From an uncultured Alphaproteobacteria bacterium (GTDB lineage: Bacteria > Pseudomonadota > Alphaproteobacteria > RF32 > CAG-239), in the NCBI GenBank assembly GCA_934255405.1, contig CAKQNT010000007.1:12876-76875 (forward strand): a stretch of 64,000 nt of DNA. The letters run 5' to 3'. Made by a program: the position numbers and the translations under genes. Of the stretch, positions 33,852-41,837 are shown in pieces; position 1 is the stretch's first letter; the number at the start of each line of letters is the position of its first letter. Under the pieces are notes generated by a model that saw only the letters and a list, made by a program, of their open reading frames with translations, made no database searches and was not told the origin of the DNA.

Positions 33852-35166
33852 AGATTTACGGAACAAAAATATTGCCATCTGGGGCATGGGAGCAGAGGGA
33901 CAAGCCGCCAAGGCTTATTTGGAAACTCACAAAATCACCGACAAAATTATGGTGTATAATGATAATGACGGAGCAGACAAATTTGCTGAGGTTGTTGCCA
34001 AAGCTGAAGTCATTATCCGTTCCCCCGGTGTAAGTATCTACAAGCCGGAAATCCAACAAGCCAAATCCGCTGGTATCAAAATAACCTCTTGTTCTGAAAT
34101 GTTTTTGGACGAAATGCGCACCAATCACCCGCATACCAAGGTTATCGGCATTAGCGGTTCCAAGGGCAAGAGCACCAGTGTCAGCATGTTGTTTCATATG
34201 TTGCGCCAACTCGGGCTGAATGTCGGGCTCGGAGGAAATATCGGTAAACCGCTTATAGAGCTGTTGGACACCGAGCATGATTATATGGTTTGCGAGTTCT
34301 CCAGCTATCAGGCCAGTGATTTAGACGTCTCGCCCAATATTGTAATGTTTACTAATCTGTTCTCGGTGCATACCGATTGGCACGGCGGGCATGAAAACTA
34401 TTGCCGCGACAAGGTTCACTTGGCCGCCAATCAAAAAGACGGCGATATCTGTATTGTCAACCGCAACAACGCCCAATTGGTGGAATATTGCCGCAATTTG
34501 CCTAATGTTATGTATTATGGCGAGCCAACCGGTTTTCATGCCAATGGCAAAAATCTTTATTATAAAGACGAGTTGTTGCTGAGCATAGATGAACTCAAAA
34601 TCAGCGGCAATCACAATATGGATAATTTGGCCGGTGTAATGACAATCATGGCGCAATTGGGTTTGGATTTTCGCAAAGCGGCGCAAACCCTCAAAACTTT
34701 TGAACCATTGCCTCATCGCCTGCAAAAGGTTGATACGGTTGACGGCGTGCTGTTTATCAACGACAGTATTTCTACAGCTCCCGAGGCTGCTGTCAGCGCT
34801 ATGCAAAGTTTTGATGAGGGTATGGCTATTATTTCCGGTGGTATAGAAAATAAGCAAGATTATCGGCAATATGCCCAAACCATTGAGCACAATCCCAAAG
34901 TTAAGGCGGTTATCACTCTGTTTCAGTGTGGACCGCAGATTGCCGATACTATCCGTCAGATTGTAAAACGTCAGGATTTTAAGCTGATTGAGGTGGACAC
35001 TCTGGAGCAGGCGGTGGAGGCTGCTTTTGCCGAGGTTAAAAAAGCCGGCGGACATTTAGTGCTGTTTTCACCAACCGCACCAAGCTTCGGTTATTACAAA
35101 AACTTTATGGAGCGCGGCGAGCATTTTATTAGCATTGTTAAACAGCTTAAGGAAAATCACAGATGA
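33841..35166 (+). CDS. murD: UDP-N-acetylmuramoylalanine-glutamate ligase (MurD)
   Basis: Adds glutamate to UDP-MurNAc-L-Ala in peptidoglycan synthesis. Rossmann N-terminal domain (IAIWGMGAEGQAAKAYL), ATP site GISGSKGKSTS, Mur ligase CEFSSYQASDL and TNLFSVHTDWHG, and C-terminal FEPLPHRLQKV, SISTAPEAA. 441 residues, standard. GSKGKST instead of the more common GTNGKTT/S is seen in a subset including MurD2, which uses L-Glu, so stereospecificity is uncertain. AGAGGA precedes ATG 33841. No other mur genes adjoin it. Confidence 0.9.
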   Translation: MLIKDLRNKNIAIWGMGAEGQAAKAYLETHKITDKIMVYNDNDGADKFAEVVAKAEVIIRSPGVSIYKPEIQQAKSAGIKITSCSEMFLDEMRTNHPHTKVIGISGSKGKSTSVSMLFHMLRQLGLNVGLGGNIGKPLIELLDTEHDYMVCEFSSYQASDLDVSPNIVMFTNLFSVHTDWHGGHENYCRDKVHLAANQKDGDICIVNRNNAQLVEYCRNLPNVMYYGEPTGFHANGKNLYYKDELLLSIDELKISGNHNMDNLAGVMTIMAQLGLDFRKAAQTLKTFEPLPHRLQKVDTVDGVLFINDSISTAPEAAVSAMQSFDEGMAIISGGIENKQDYRQYAQTIEHNPKVKAVITLFQCGPQIADTIRQIVKRQDFKLIEVDTLEQAVEAAFAEVKKAGGHLVLFSPTAPSFGYYKNFMERGEHFISIVKQLKENHR

Positions 35167-35867
35167 GTATTCTGCAGAGAGTAATCCGCTGTTTGGCCTT
35201 TAATCGATCAATAAGAGTTGCTTCCGGCAATGTTTTTCGTTGTGCGTCCCCTAAAACTTTCAAACATCTAAAGGTCAATATCAAAGGTAAGGGAAATATT
35301 GTTGAAATAGATGATGTCTATTCTCATGATAGCCGTTTAACAATTAAAATTATCGGCAATGGCAATATCGTAAAAATCGGCAATACGTCGCTCCTTAAGG
35401 CTATTATGCAGATTGGGCAGCCTAAAACTCCGGTTGAAAATTGCACCTTGAGTATTGGTAATGACTCTGGCTGTTGCGATGCCCGCTTCATGATGTGTGA
35501 AGATAATTCTCAGATTGTTATTGGGCAAAAAGCCATGATTTCCGATAATGTACAAATCTGGTGTACAGATACTCATTCGGTTGTCGATATGGAAGGCAAT
35601 TTGTTAAACGAGGGTAAGGAAGTTAAAATCGGTGATCACGTTTGGATTGGTAGAGATGTCCATATAAGCAAAAACACTTATATTGCCGATAATAGTATTG
35701 TTGGTTGGGGGAGTATTGTAACCGGAAAACATACGGAGCCAAATGTAATTTTAGCCGGAGTACCTGCCCGAGTAGTCAAGCGCAATGTTACTTGGGATGG
35801 ACGTAATCCCAAAACCTATCTTGCAGAAAACCGCAACCGGTCTGCAGATAAAATAAAAACTTGCTAA
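35163..35867 (+). CDS. left-handed beta-helix acyltransferase
   Basis: A 234-residue hexapeptide-repeat protein: beta-helix strands from about residue 30, then the acetyl-CoA site region IGDHVWIGRDVHISKNTYI with the loop ADNSIVGWGSIVTG and the terminal cap VILAGVPARVVK. A likely catalytic His lies in WCTDTHSVVD. Overlaps murD by four bases. Such enzymes acetylate sugars of surface polysaccharides; the substrate here is unknown. Last host gene before tRNA-Thr. Confidence 0.85.
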   Translation: MSILQRVIRCLAFNRSIRVASGNVFRCASPKTFKHLKVNIKGKGNIVEIDDVYSHDSRLTIKIIGNGNIVKIGNTSLLKAIMQIGQPKTPVENCTLSIGNDSGCCDARFMMCEDNSQIVIGQKAMISDNVQIWCTDTHSVVDMEGNLLNEGKEVKIGDHVWIGRDVHISKNTYIADNSIVGWGSIVTGKHTEPNVILAGVPARVVKRNVTWDGRNPKTYLAENRNRSADKIKTC

Positions 35868-35899
35868 ATATAAAATGATGATGTAAAAGAAATGTCATT

Positions 35900-35975
<76 letters not shown>

Positions 35976-36032
35976 CTTCAAACCCTAGGATTTCCTAGAG
36001 TTTTGCTATCTTAAATGGTTGCGGTTGATTGT

Positions 36033-36100
36033 TAAAAATGTGTAAAAATGTGCAAAAATTGTCGATTCGTTGAGCTAAAGTTGCACAAAACTTGCACAAA
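36033..36100. promoter_or_regulatory. probable integrase arm-type sites near attL
   Basis: TAAAAATGTG is repeated head to tail at 36033-36042 and 36043-36052, and TTGCACAAA at 36081-36089 and 36092-36100 (11-base period). They lie between the tRNA end and the integrase gene, where lambda-type integrases have arm sites. The core crossover sequence cannot be defined without attR. A CTAGGA/TCCTAG hairpin, about 35987-36000, may terminate the tRNA. Confidence 0.5.
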
Positions 36101-36105
36101 GAATT

Positions 36106-37167
36106 TTATTGATTGAAAGTTTTTTCTAAAGCCGAGCGTTTTTGATCATCAAGAACGTGAGCATATATCGCGGTAGTTTTAATATCCGCGTGGCCGGCTA
36201 TTTTTTGAGCGACACGGATATCACCGGTTGATTTGACAATCCAAGTTATGGCGGTGTGCCGCAGGGTGTGAAAATTAGTGTAAGGAAGTTTGGGATCTTT
36301 GAGATTGCCATTGGCATCATAAAATATGGAATGCCAAGCGTGCTTGATGTCAGATACGGGCTTTCCATGGTAGTTAAATACATATTCATTTATTCGCGGC
36401 AATGTTTGCAACAGATCTTTTAATTTACCAATCATGGGAATGGTGTGGTTTTTGCCGCCAACGGTGGTTCGGTCTTTGACTTGAACAGTAATGGTATTGT
36501 TGACAAAGTCAATTTGCGACCATTTCAACTTAAGGACGGTCCCTCGGCGAAAGCCGGTGTGGAGAGCGGTGAATATAATTGGTTTTAGGTGTTCGGGGGC
36601 GCGGTCTATAATTGTTTGCGCGGTTTCCCAATCCTTGAGGTATTTTATATTTTCAGCAGGAACAGGCAGCTTAAATTTAATGGGGTTAGCTAAATTTGTT
36701 TTGGCTTCCCAATAATCGTTGGCCAAGTTCCTGATCGCGGACAAAATGGATAATTCTCGGTTGATTGTGCCGTTTTTTACGGTTTTGCGCCGCAATGCGA
36801 CATAATCGGATAAAACTTTTTTATCAATCTCATGAAAATATGTTACGCCGAGATTTTTCTTCATATTGGCAATTCTTAATAATACGTTGCGAGGCTTTGC
36901 TTGAAATTGGGCTCTTTCTTCAAAATAGCGGCCAAAAGCCTCATCCAGCGTTATGCCGGGCAACTCGCCGTTTGCAGCGGCTCGGCTTTTCTTCTGAATT
37001 TCTTCAATGCGGTGGAGGCAGTATTTGGCTGCCTCTGCTTCTGATATTTTGCCAGTTGACGTTCTAAGCTGTACTCTTTCTCCGGTTTCAGCGATGAAAG
37101 AGATATACGCGTGGTAGATACCGTTTCTGGTGAATAAGCGGTACGGTATACTGTGTTTCTTTGCCAA
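36106..37167 (-). CDS. int: tyrosine integrase of the prophage
   Basis: A 353-residue lambda-type site-specific recombinase. N-terminal arm-binding region, SAM-like core-binding domain (about 70-165), catalytic domain with Arg in TGFRRGTVLKL, Lys near KDRTTVGGK, HTLRHTA, the GHADIKTT His and the Tyr nucleophile in YAHV. Start taken as TTG 37167, with GAGGA nine bases upstream; no ATG fits. It overlaps the excisionase-like frame by 217 bases. Transcribed toward tRNA-Thr, so the host tRNA is the integration target. Confidence 0.9.
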   Translation of the reverse strand: MAKKHSIPYRLFTRNGIYHAYISFIAETGERVQLRTSTGKISEAEAAKYCLHRIEEIQKKSRAAANGELPGITLDEAFGRYFEERAQFQAKPRNVLLRIANMKKNLGVTYFHEIDKKVLSDYVALRRKTVKNGTINRELSILSAIRNLANDYWEAKTNLANPIKFKLPVPAENIKYLKDWETAQTIIDRAPEHLKPIIFTALHTGFRRGTVLKLKWSQIDFVNNTITVQVKDRTTVGGKNHTIPMIGKLKDLLQTLPRINEYVFNYHGKPVSDIKHAWHSIFYDANGNLKDPKLPYTNFHTLRHTAITWIVKSTGDIRVAQKIAGHADIKTTAIYAHVLDDQKRSALEKTFNQ

Positions 37168-37337
37168 CGGTGTAAATCCTCGATTTGGAAAAATAGAGAG
37201 CCGCCAATTTCCTTAAAGGCTATCTCTCCAGAGTTTATAACCTTGCGGAACTTGTATCTCGTAAGCCTCAATTCTTCCCTAGCCTCTTTTTCTGATAGAA
37301 AAGGGTTTAAACCATTTTCACTATTTTGTCGAGTCAT
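36951..37337 (-). CDS. excisionase-like HTH protein overlapping int
   Basis: Residues 12-55 (PFLSEKEAREELRLTRYKF.. then IGGSLFFQIEDLHRW) form an excisionase/MerR-like winged HTH, the usual partner of a tyrosine integrase. The open frame then runs a further 70 codons inside int in another frame, where the sequence looks less protein-like. The real protein may be this 128-residue product, or the HTH may once have been fused to Int and separated by a frameshift. GGGGGC ribosome site before ATG 37337. Confidence 0.6.
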   Translation of the reverse strand: MTRQNSENGLNPFLSEKEAREELRLTRYKFRKVINSGEIAFKEIGGSLFFQIEDLHRWQRNTVYRTAYSPETVSTTRISLSSLKPEKEYSLERQLAKYQKQRQPNTASTALKKFRRKAEPLQTASCPA

Positions 37338-37617
37338 TTTTTGCCCCCACGTTGTACAGATACGCCCAATTTTTCATAACCCAGCTTTTATGCTTGGGGC
37401 TGACCTTAAGCAGCACGTCCAACGCCTCTTTAAGCTCGGATTTAAGGGCTTCATTTTCGCCGCGTAGATCGTTTGGGATCTGTCGAGCAATTTTTAGGCA
37501 TTCTGAGATGCAATCCATGCTAAAGGCATTTCCAACCAACATGCTTATTTGCACGGTATGATCAATTAATGTTTCCATTTGTTTTTCTGAGATAATATAA
37601 AAATTAAATATTTTCAT
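37321..37617 (-). CDS. small phage protein, unknown
   Basis: A 98-residue product with a mixed helical pattern (ENEALKSELKEALDVLLKV); no known family. Its stop overlaps the excisionase start by 17 bases. An ATG 13 codons in is an alternative start; neither has a strong ribosome site. Confidence 0.55.
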   Translation of the reverse strand: MKIFNFYIISEKQMETLIDHTVQISMLVGNAFSMDCISECLKIARQIPNDLRGENEALKSELKEALDVLLKVSPKHKSWVMKNWAYLYNVGAKNDSTK

Positions 37618-37635
37618 CGCTTTACCGTTCTGTTG

Positions 37636-37806
37636 TTACAATTTCCAGTATTGGAATAATTTACATACAAAGTCCTGAAAGTCCGGCATCGTGTTGTTTG
37701 TGTTTGCTTTCTCATAGCAATAAATCATAAGGCACAGACAACAGACAAAAAGCCAACAAGGGCTAAAAACCAGCTTTAAAACAAGTGTTTCAATCTTCTT
37801 TAACAT
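37636..37806 (-). CDS. tiny membrane protein, 56 residues
   Basis: Reads MLKKIETLVLKLVFSPCWLF then a Cys-rich hydrophobic stretch, one membrane helix, and a polar tail (YEKANTNNTMPDFQDF). AGAGGAG lies seven bases before the ATG, and the start overlaps the end of the upstream gene by 17 bases, both signs of a real coupled gene. Function unknown. Confidence 0.55.
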   Translation of the reverse strand: MLKKIETLVLKLVFSPCWLFVCCLCLMIYCYEKANTNNTMPDFQDFVCKLFQYWKL

Positions 37807-38026
37807 CAAATAACTCCTCTAAGTTTACTTTTGATTTTCCGAGATATTTCATAGATGGAAAAGTTAATAGGCTGCTTTGAATCCAATTACCTATAATCTC
37901 CCCATTTCCGTTAAGGTAAAGAGCATAAAAGCAATCTAAATTTTCTGTTTTGGCAACTGCTGAAACATACATTTTTGTTTCACAATCTTCCCACACATCT
38001 CCGATTTCTGGTTTATCTCTATTCAT
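37790..38026 (-). CDS. small phage protein, unknown
   Basis: 78 residues, KPEIGDVWEDCETKMYVSAV then a Trp/Leu-rich middle; the GDVWE opening is common in small phage proteins of unknown role. Overlaps both neighbours by a few bases. Confidence 0.6.
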   Translation of the reverse strand: MNRDKPEIGDVWEDCETKMYVSAVAKTENLDCFYALYLNGNGEIIGNWIQSSLLTFPSMKYLGKSKVNLEELFDVKED

Positions 38027-38222
38027 CTAACTCATCTCCTGCTTTCTTAATTGACTTAACAACGCCCTTAATAAGGCTTGATGCACCTAGTGTTGCAATA
38101 GACATAAGTCCGTCTGTTTCGTCTTTTCTATCGTCTGTTAAGCTGCTGAGGTCTTTTCCAAGCTCTCCAAGGCAGCGCACAGGGGTTGATGCTAAAGTGG
38201 TTAGAGATTTAGATATGCTCAT
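38019..38222 (-). CDS. small phage protein, unknown
   Basis: 67 residues, charged at both ends, with a central Ala/Gly/Leu segment (LMSIATLGASSLIKGVV). Start ATG overlaps the upstream stop as ATGA, so translation is coupled. Confidence 0.55.
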   Translation of the reverse strand: MSISKSLTTLASTPVRCLGELGKDLSSLTDDRKDETDGLMSIATLGASSLIKGVVKSIKKAGDELDE

Positions 38223-38368
38223 TTTCTATTACTCCATATCGCAAGAAGAAATGCAAAAAATAAAGTTAGCTCAATAGCTATTTCAAAAGTGGACATGCCT
38301 GCGAATACTTCTTTTTTAACTTCAATATTCCAAAGTAATATCCACCAATAACAAAGTAGTGTTATCAT
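38219..38368 (-). CDS. tiny membrane protein, 49 residues
   Basis: MITLLCYWWILLWNIEVKKE, then a second helix IELTLFFAFLLAIW. Two membrane segments with a short linker, preceded by GGAGG and overlapping the upstream stop by one base (TAATG). A small early phage membrane protein, perhaps acting on the host envelope; role unknown. Confidence 0.55.
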   Translation of the reverse strand: MITLLCYWWILLWNIEVKKEVFAGMSTFEIAIELTLFFAFLLAIWSNRK

Positions 38369-38547
38369 TATTCAACTACCTCCCAATCTTCTGATAGCAC
38401 TTCATCTGCAATGAGTGCGAGGGGGCATTGCTTTTCACCTGTAGCCCAATCAACTCTAATGTCGCCATTTTTGAGATAATAGGTGCCATCTTGGAGCTTT
38501 ACTTTCTTTCCATCTCTCATGGTTTTAAGTGCATCTTCAAATTTCAT
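38368..38547 (-). CDS. DUF2829/Tad2-like small protein
   Basis: 59 residues: MKFEDALKTMRDGKKVKL at the start and ALIADEVLSEDWEVVE at the end match the DUF2829 pattern (FxEALxxLKxGKKV ... LxADDWEVVE). Tad2 anti-Thoeris proteins belong to this family, but many members are untested and this one is short. GGAGAA ribosome site; overlaps neighbours by one base at each end. Confidence 0.6.
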   Translation of the reverse strand: MKFEDALKTMRDGKKVKLQDGTYYLKNGDIRVDWATGEKQCPLALIADEVLSEDWEVVE

Positions 38548-38831
38548 TAGTTTTCTCCTATCTTTTTAATATCTTTGAGAGCTTCTTCTGCTGGGGAGTA
38601 CCCATATTGGTCGTAAAGTCCTTTGGTGAAGAAGTCGTCAAGCCCATTATTTTCTCGATGCAGATAGCAATCACTCCACCGATGTGTGTCTGCGTATTCC
38701 TCCAATGCTTTAGTCGCCACCTCAAGCTGTTCTTTAAGTTTTGCGTTTTCTTCTAGTAAAGCAATCGCTTTCAATGAGTTTTGCAAAACAGCTTCATAAA
38801 CTTCTTTTTCTACCGATATAAAGTTACTCAT
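38547..38831 (-). CDS. small coiled-coil phage protein
   Basis: 94 residues; residues 12-45 form a coiled coil (LLEENAKLKEQLEVATKALE), followed by an aromatic tail. Typical of small early phage genes; no function assigned. Confidence 0.6.
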   Translation of the reverse strand: MSNFISVEKEVYEAVLQNSLKAIALLEENAKLKEQLEVATKALEEYADTHRWSDCYLHRENNGLDDFFTKGLYDQYGYSPAEEALKDIKKIGEN

Positions 38832-39189
38832 TTTCTTCTTCCTCTATGGGTTTAAGTCTTTTGAGCTCATTTTTTATCTCGTCCAAGGTGCTTTCTATAT
38901 CATCTATGGTATTCTGAACCTCATCTATGGCGCACGCCAGGACATTAACGGAGCGATCTTTTGGATTTTCTTGAAAATCTGACAATAAAGATTTTATATA
39001 TTCATCTTCACATAAGGTATAAAGAAAACCAACCTTTCCTTTTTCAGCGGCATCATTCCAATCTTTAATACATCCTAAAACCTTTTCTTTGCTTATGTCT
39101 TTGATGTTGCCTTGCCATAAAAAACCAATAGGTTCTTTGGTTTCTTTATCAAGTTTTATCGTCAAATATTTTGTTATTTCTTTACTCAT
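38824..39189 (-). CDS. small acidic phage protein
   Basis: 121 residues with a C-terminal acidic coiled coil (TIDDIESTLDEIKNELKRL). ATG 39189 is preferred over an upstream in-frame GTG because GAGGTG is well spaced. Overlaps neighbours by eight bases at each side. No family recognised. Confidence 0.6.
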   Translation of the reverse strand: MSKEITKYLTIKLDKETKEPIGFLWQGNIKDISKEKVLGCIKDWNDAAEKGKVGFLYTLCEDEYIKSLLSDFQENPKDRSVNVLACAIDEVQNTIDDIESTLDEIKNELKRLKPIEEEENE

Positions 39190-39406
39190 CACCACACCTC
39201 ATTAAGCTCTTAGTCCAGTCTTTGACAGGTTCGATGTCGGACGCGTCACTTAAACAACTTATTATGCTTTCTATTCCTGCGCTATCCCACTCGCCGCGTT
39301 TCTTATTTATTGTCGGTTGCAGGCTGTGATAATAAAACAGACCGTCTTTCTCCATAACTACAAAGCCTTTTTTCAGCAAAGGCAAAAGCTGTTCAATCTT
39401 AATCAT
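39182..39406 (-). CDS. small phage protein, unknown
   Basis: 74 residues; MIKIEQLLPLLKKGFVVMEK opening, no known family. AAGGAG nine bases before ATG 39406; start overlaps the upstream stop. Confidence 0.55.
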   Translation of the reverse strand: MIKIEQLLPLLKKGFVVMEKDGLFYYHSLQPTINKKRGEWDSAGIESIISCLSDASDIEPVKDWTKSLMRCGDE

Positions 39407-39804
39407 TTCCAAAGCTCCTTTTCATCATTTACCAGTTTGACTTCATCGGCTCGTAAGGGGCGGCAGTTCTGATAAGCAGCTCCATAATGATTTCTAAAAG
39501 GCGCATAACGATGCTTTGTGTATTTTTCCAAAAATGCAACTCGACATTCTTGAACTGCTGGCTCCTCATCTTCGTCCCAAAACTTGCATAAACACTTCTC
39601 TCTGATAACCTTATCCCAGTCAATCTCTGGCTCGACTATTTCAAAGTGCCTCTTCAAAGCTGCTATACTTTGAGCTAGCACATCTCCAGTTCTCACATTG
39701 CAAACAAAACCTCTCTGGCTTAATTCATAAACAAAACCATCACTATCTTTTATTTGCCGACCGGCTTTCAAAGCCTCAATTATCTCTTTATCTGTTAGTT
39801 TCAT
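39403..39804 (-). CDS. small phage protein, unknown
   Basis: 133 residues. The N-terminal 60 residues (TDKEIIEALKAGRQIKDSDG) resemble the DUF2829-like pattern again. The C-terminal part ends CRPLRADEVKLVND, a pattern shared by several phage early proteins with a FRNxxG..CRP segment. No function assigned. Confidence 0.6.
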   Translation of the reverse strand: MKLTDKEIIEALKAGRQIKDSDGFVYELSQRGFVCNVRTGDVLAQSIAALKRHFEIVEPEIDWDKVIREKCLCKFWDEDEEPAVQECRVAFLEKYTKHRYAPFRNHYGAAYQNCRPLRADEVKLVNDEKELWK

Positions 39805-40301
39805 TGTATTTTAACCTCACTTGTTAATCCATTACGATAAGCACTGACAACCATTCCCCAAGTTGGTTGGACTTTGTCAAAAAGAGGAGCAATCTTGGTG
39901 TATGTGCATTTGACATTGTAGTCATTCCAACAATTTTTCTCAATTTGCTCGTCTAAATCAAACTCAATTAATCCTGCCCAAACAGGCACTTCCTCTTTCT
40001 TCAAAAGCCCTTTTGGAGTGCAATAATAAAATTGATTTGAGAAACATCTTGCTGGAGTTTGTTTGTCTTCTTTTTTAATGTCGTTTCTAAAATCACCTCT
40101 TGAAACCTTTATCTCATAACAAATAGTTTTATTACCTGCATTCGGTGAAATAGCAAAGCAATCCATACGCTTTTCAGAAAAACCACTATAAGCAGAGCCA
40201 AGACGAAATTCATTTATCTTGATAAAATTATCAGCGATATTTCCGGCGGACATTAGATTAATTCTTTTTAAGATTTCAGCTGTCTTTTCTTTATCTGTCA
40301 T
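39801..40301 (-). CDS. PD-(D/E)XK-like phage nuclease domain protein
   Basis: 166 residues. RMDCFAISPN, then YEIKVSRGDFRNDIKKEDK, matches a D..ExK restriction-like fold, with FSNQFYYCTPKGLLKKEEVP as the usual third segment of this phage family (compare MmcB-like proteins). It should bind and cut or process DNA; no partner is evident. Overlaps its neighbour by four bases. Confidence 0.65.
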   Translation of the reverse strand: MTDKEKTAEILKRINLMSAGNIADNFIKINEFRLGSAYSGFSEKRMDCFAISPNAGNKTICYEIKVSRGDFRNDIKKEDKQTPARCFSNQFYYCTPKGLLKKEEVPVWAGLIEFDLDEQIEKNCWNDYNVKCTYTKIAPLFDKVQPTWGMVVSAYRNGLTSEVKIQ

Positions 40302-40306
40302 TTTAA

Positions 40307-40558
40307 TTACTCATACAAAGCTTTTATTATTGTCTGCATCTGGCGAGGTGTGCGGTTTATGTTTAAGCATAGCCCATCGACATTATAAACATAACCAATC
40401 TGCCAACAAACTAACATATCTACACTAATGCTTGTATCGCCTTTTTTTATTCTAAGTCTTTTTTCTTTCCCAAAATTTTCAGCCCACTTAACCAAATCTT
40501 CCCACGTCATTTCAGGCTCAAAAGCTAGGTTGTTTTCATAATCTGGTGTATTGTTCAT
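40307..40558 (-). CDS. small phage protein, unknown
   Basis: 83 residues, acidic N-terminus (EPEMTWEDLVKWAENFGKEK) and no recognised family. Lies between the methyltransferase and nuclease-like genes. Confidence 0.55.
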   Translation of the reverse strand: MNNTPDYENNLAFEPEMTWEDLVKWAENFGKEKRLRIKKGDTSISVDMLVCWQIGYVYNVDGLCLNINRTPRQMQTIIKALYE

Positions 40559-40569
40559 ATATTTGCTCC

Positions 40570-41289
40570 TTAAAATAAATTTCCTTGTCTTTGGTGGTTT
40601 TCAAGCCGCTTGCAGCTTGCTTTCCAATAATCAAAATCTTTTTCGATACAAATAAAACGCCGTTTCAAATTGTGACAAGCCACTGCGGTAGTTCCGGATC
40701 CACTGAAACAGTCTAGCACAATATCTTGCTCTCGGCTTGAGTTCTTGACAAGAACCTCAAAGATGTTTAACGGTTTAATCGTCGGATGGCCAAAAGAATT
40801 TTTATCTTTGACATTTATATGTTCAACAAATATAGTTTTAGCATCTTCATATCTTTTGGGCTGGCAATACCCCCCTTTACGGAAATAAAGGCAATACTCT
40901 TTGTCTGAAAGATATTTATTATTAAAAGTTGGCATAGCATTGTCTTTTTGCCAACAAAGAATATCAAAAGAGCATTTGTTTTCGCCTACAAAAAAATTTA
41001 AATAATCTAATATTTGGTCTTTGCTACACCAAATATATGCGTTTATCTTGTCTTGCAGCCGGATTATCTCCTTACAAAAATCAAGAGAAACACCATCAAC
41101 AATTCCCGCCTTTTTTAACGCATCGTTCATTCCTTGTATTGATTTTGCAAACTCACTTTTTCCACCCGCTCTTGTGTTTTTTATTAAATAAGGCGGGTCA
41201 GTCAACACAAGGTCAATACACTTGTCAGGCAACTGTTTTAAGATATCCAAGCAATCAGCATTGATTATTTTATTAATGAATTGTTCCAT
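40570..41289 (-). CDS. phage DNA methyltransferase (N6-adenine/N4-cytosine type)
   Basis: A beta-class methyltransferase of 239 residues: catalytic DPPYLI near residue 30 and the SAM motif LDCFSGSGTTAVACHN near the C-terminus. GHPTIKPLNIFEVLVKNSS is the usual motif of solitary phage enzymes. No restriction endonuclease adjoins it, so it probably protects phage DNA or tunes gene expression. ATG 41289 (MEQFINK) preferred, with GAGGAA upstream. Target sequence not predictable. Confidence 0.88.
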   Translation of the reverse strand: MEQFINKIINADCLDILKQLPDKCIDLVLTDPPYLIKNTRAGGKSEFAKSIQGMNDALKKAGIVDGVSLDFCKEIIRLQDKINAYIWCSKDQILDYLNFFVGENKCSFDILCWQKDNAMPTFNNKYLSDKEYCLYFRKGGYCQPKRYEDAKTIFVEHINVKDKNSFGHPTIKPLNIFEVLVKNSSREQDIVLDCFSGSGTTAVACHNLKRRFICIEKDFDYWKASCKRLENHQRQGNLF

Positions 41290-41305
41290 GTAGTTTATTC
41301 CTCGT

Positions 41306-41719
41306 CTATGCATAAAAATCTATTGTTGAGGGAATGTAGCAGCCTAATTTGGCGGCAAATTCCAAAAGGTCTGAGATGTAGCCGCTGACCTCGTCTTTGT
41401 GCGCTTTGTCAAAGCTCAACCGTTTGGGCAATTTGTGCTCGCCTTTGGCGGTCTGAACAATGCTGTAATAAAACATGCCGCGCATGAAATAATCGAACTG
41501 GTCATCATCAATGTGGCGGATATCGTAGCCGGCATCCAGCAAGGCCTGGCGCAGTCGCGGATAGATAATTCCAAAAATATAGCATTGCTGGTTACGGCTA
41601 ACCGCATCTTTTATGGGGCGCATTTCAATTTCAAACGGCTTAAACTTAAGCTGCAATTTGTTGTTCATGGCCTCGGTATAACGTGTCCAGTCAGTTTGAT
41701 TTAAGATAGCTTGTTTCAT
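41306..41719 (-). CDS. NinB-like phage recombination protein (tentative)
   Basis: 137 residues. FEIEMRPIKDAVSRNQQCYIFG fits the pattern of phage proteins in the NinB area, where a conserved xxNQxRYxxG segment is found; position next to the annealing protein agrees. The remainder is not diagnostic. Could equally be an unnamed early protein. Confidence 0.5.
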   Translation of the reverse strand: MKQAILNQTDWTRYTEAMNNKLQLKFKPFEIEMRPIKDAVSRNQQCYIFGIIYPRLRQALLDAGYDIRHIDDDQFDYFMRGMFYYSIVQTAKGEHKLPKRLSFDKAHKDEVSGYISDLLEFAAKLGCYIPSTIDFYA

Positions 41720-41736
41720 AGCATTAATCTCAAGGT

Positions 41737-41785
41737 GGGGCGGCAGAAATATGGAGTTTTGATTATGATTGGGGAACGCCGCCCC
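41737..41785. promoter_or_regulatory. GC-rich stem-loop between recombination genes
   Basis: GGGGCGGC (41737-41744) pairs with GCCGCCCC (41778-41785) around a 33-base AT-rich loop, in the 118-base gap between two leftward genes. There is no T-run, so a processing or stability element is more likely than a terminator. Confidence 0.4.
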
Positions 41786-41837
41786 GGGGTTAAATTCGGT
41801 AATCTACAGCTGGTATAAAATCAGCCAGCGGATCTGT

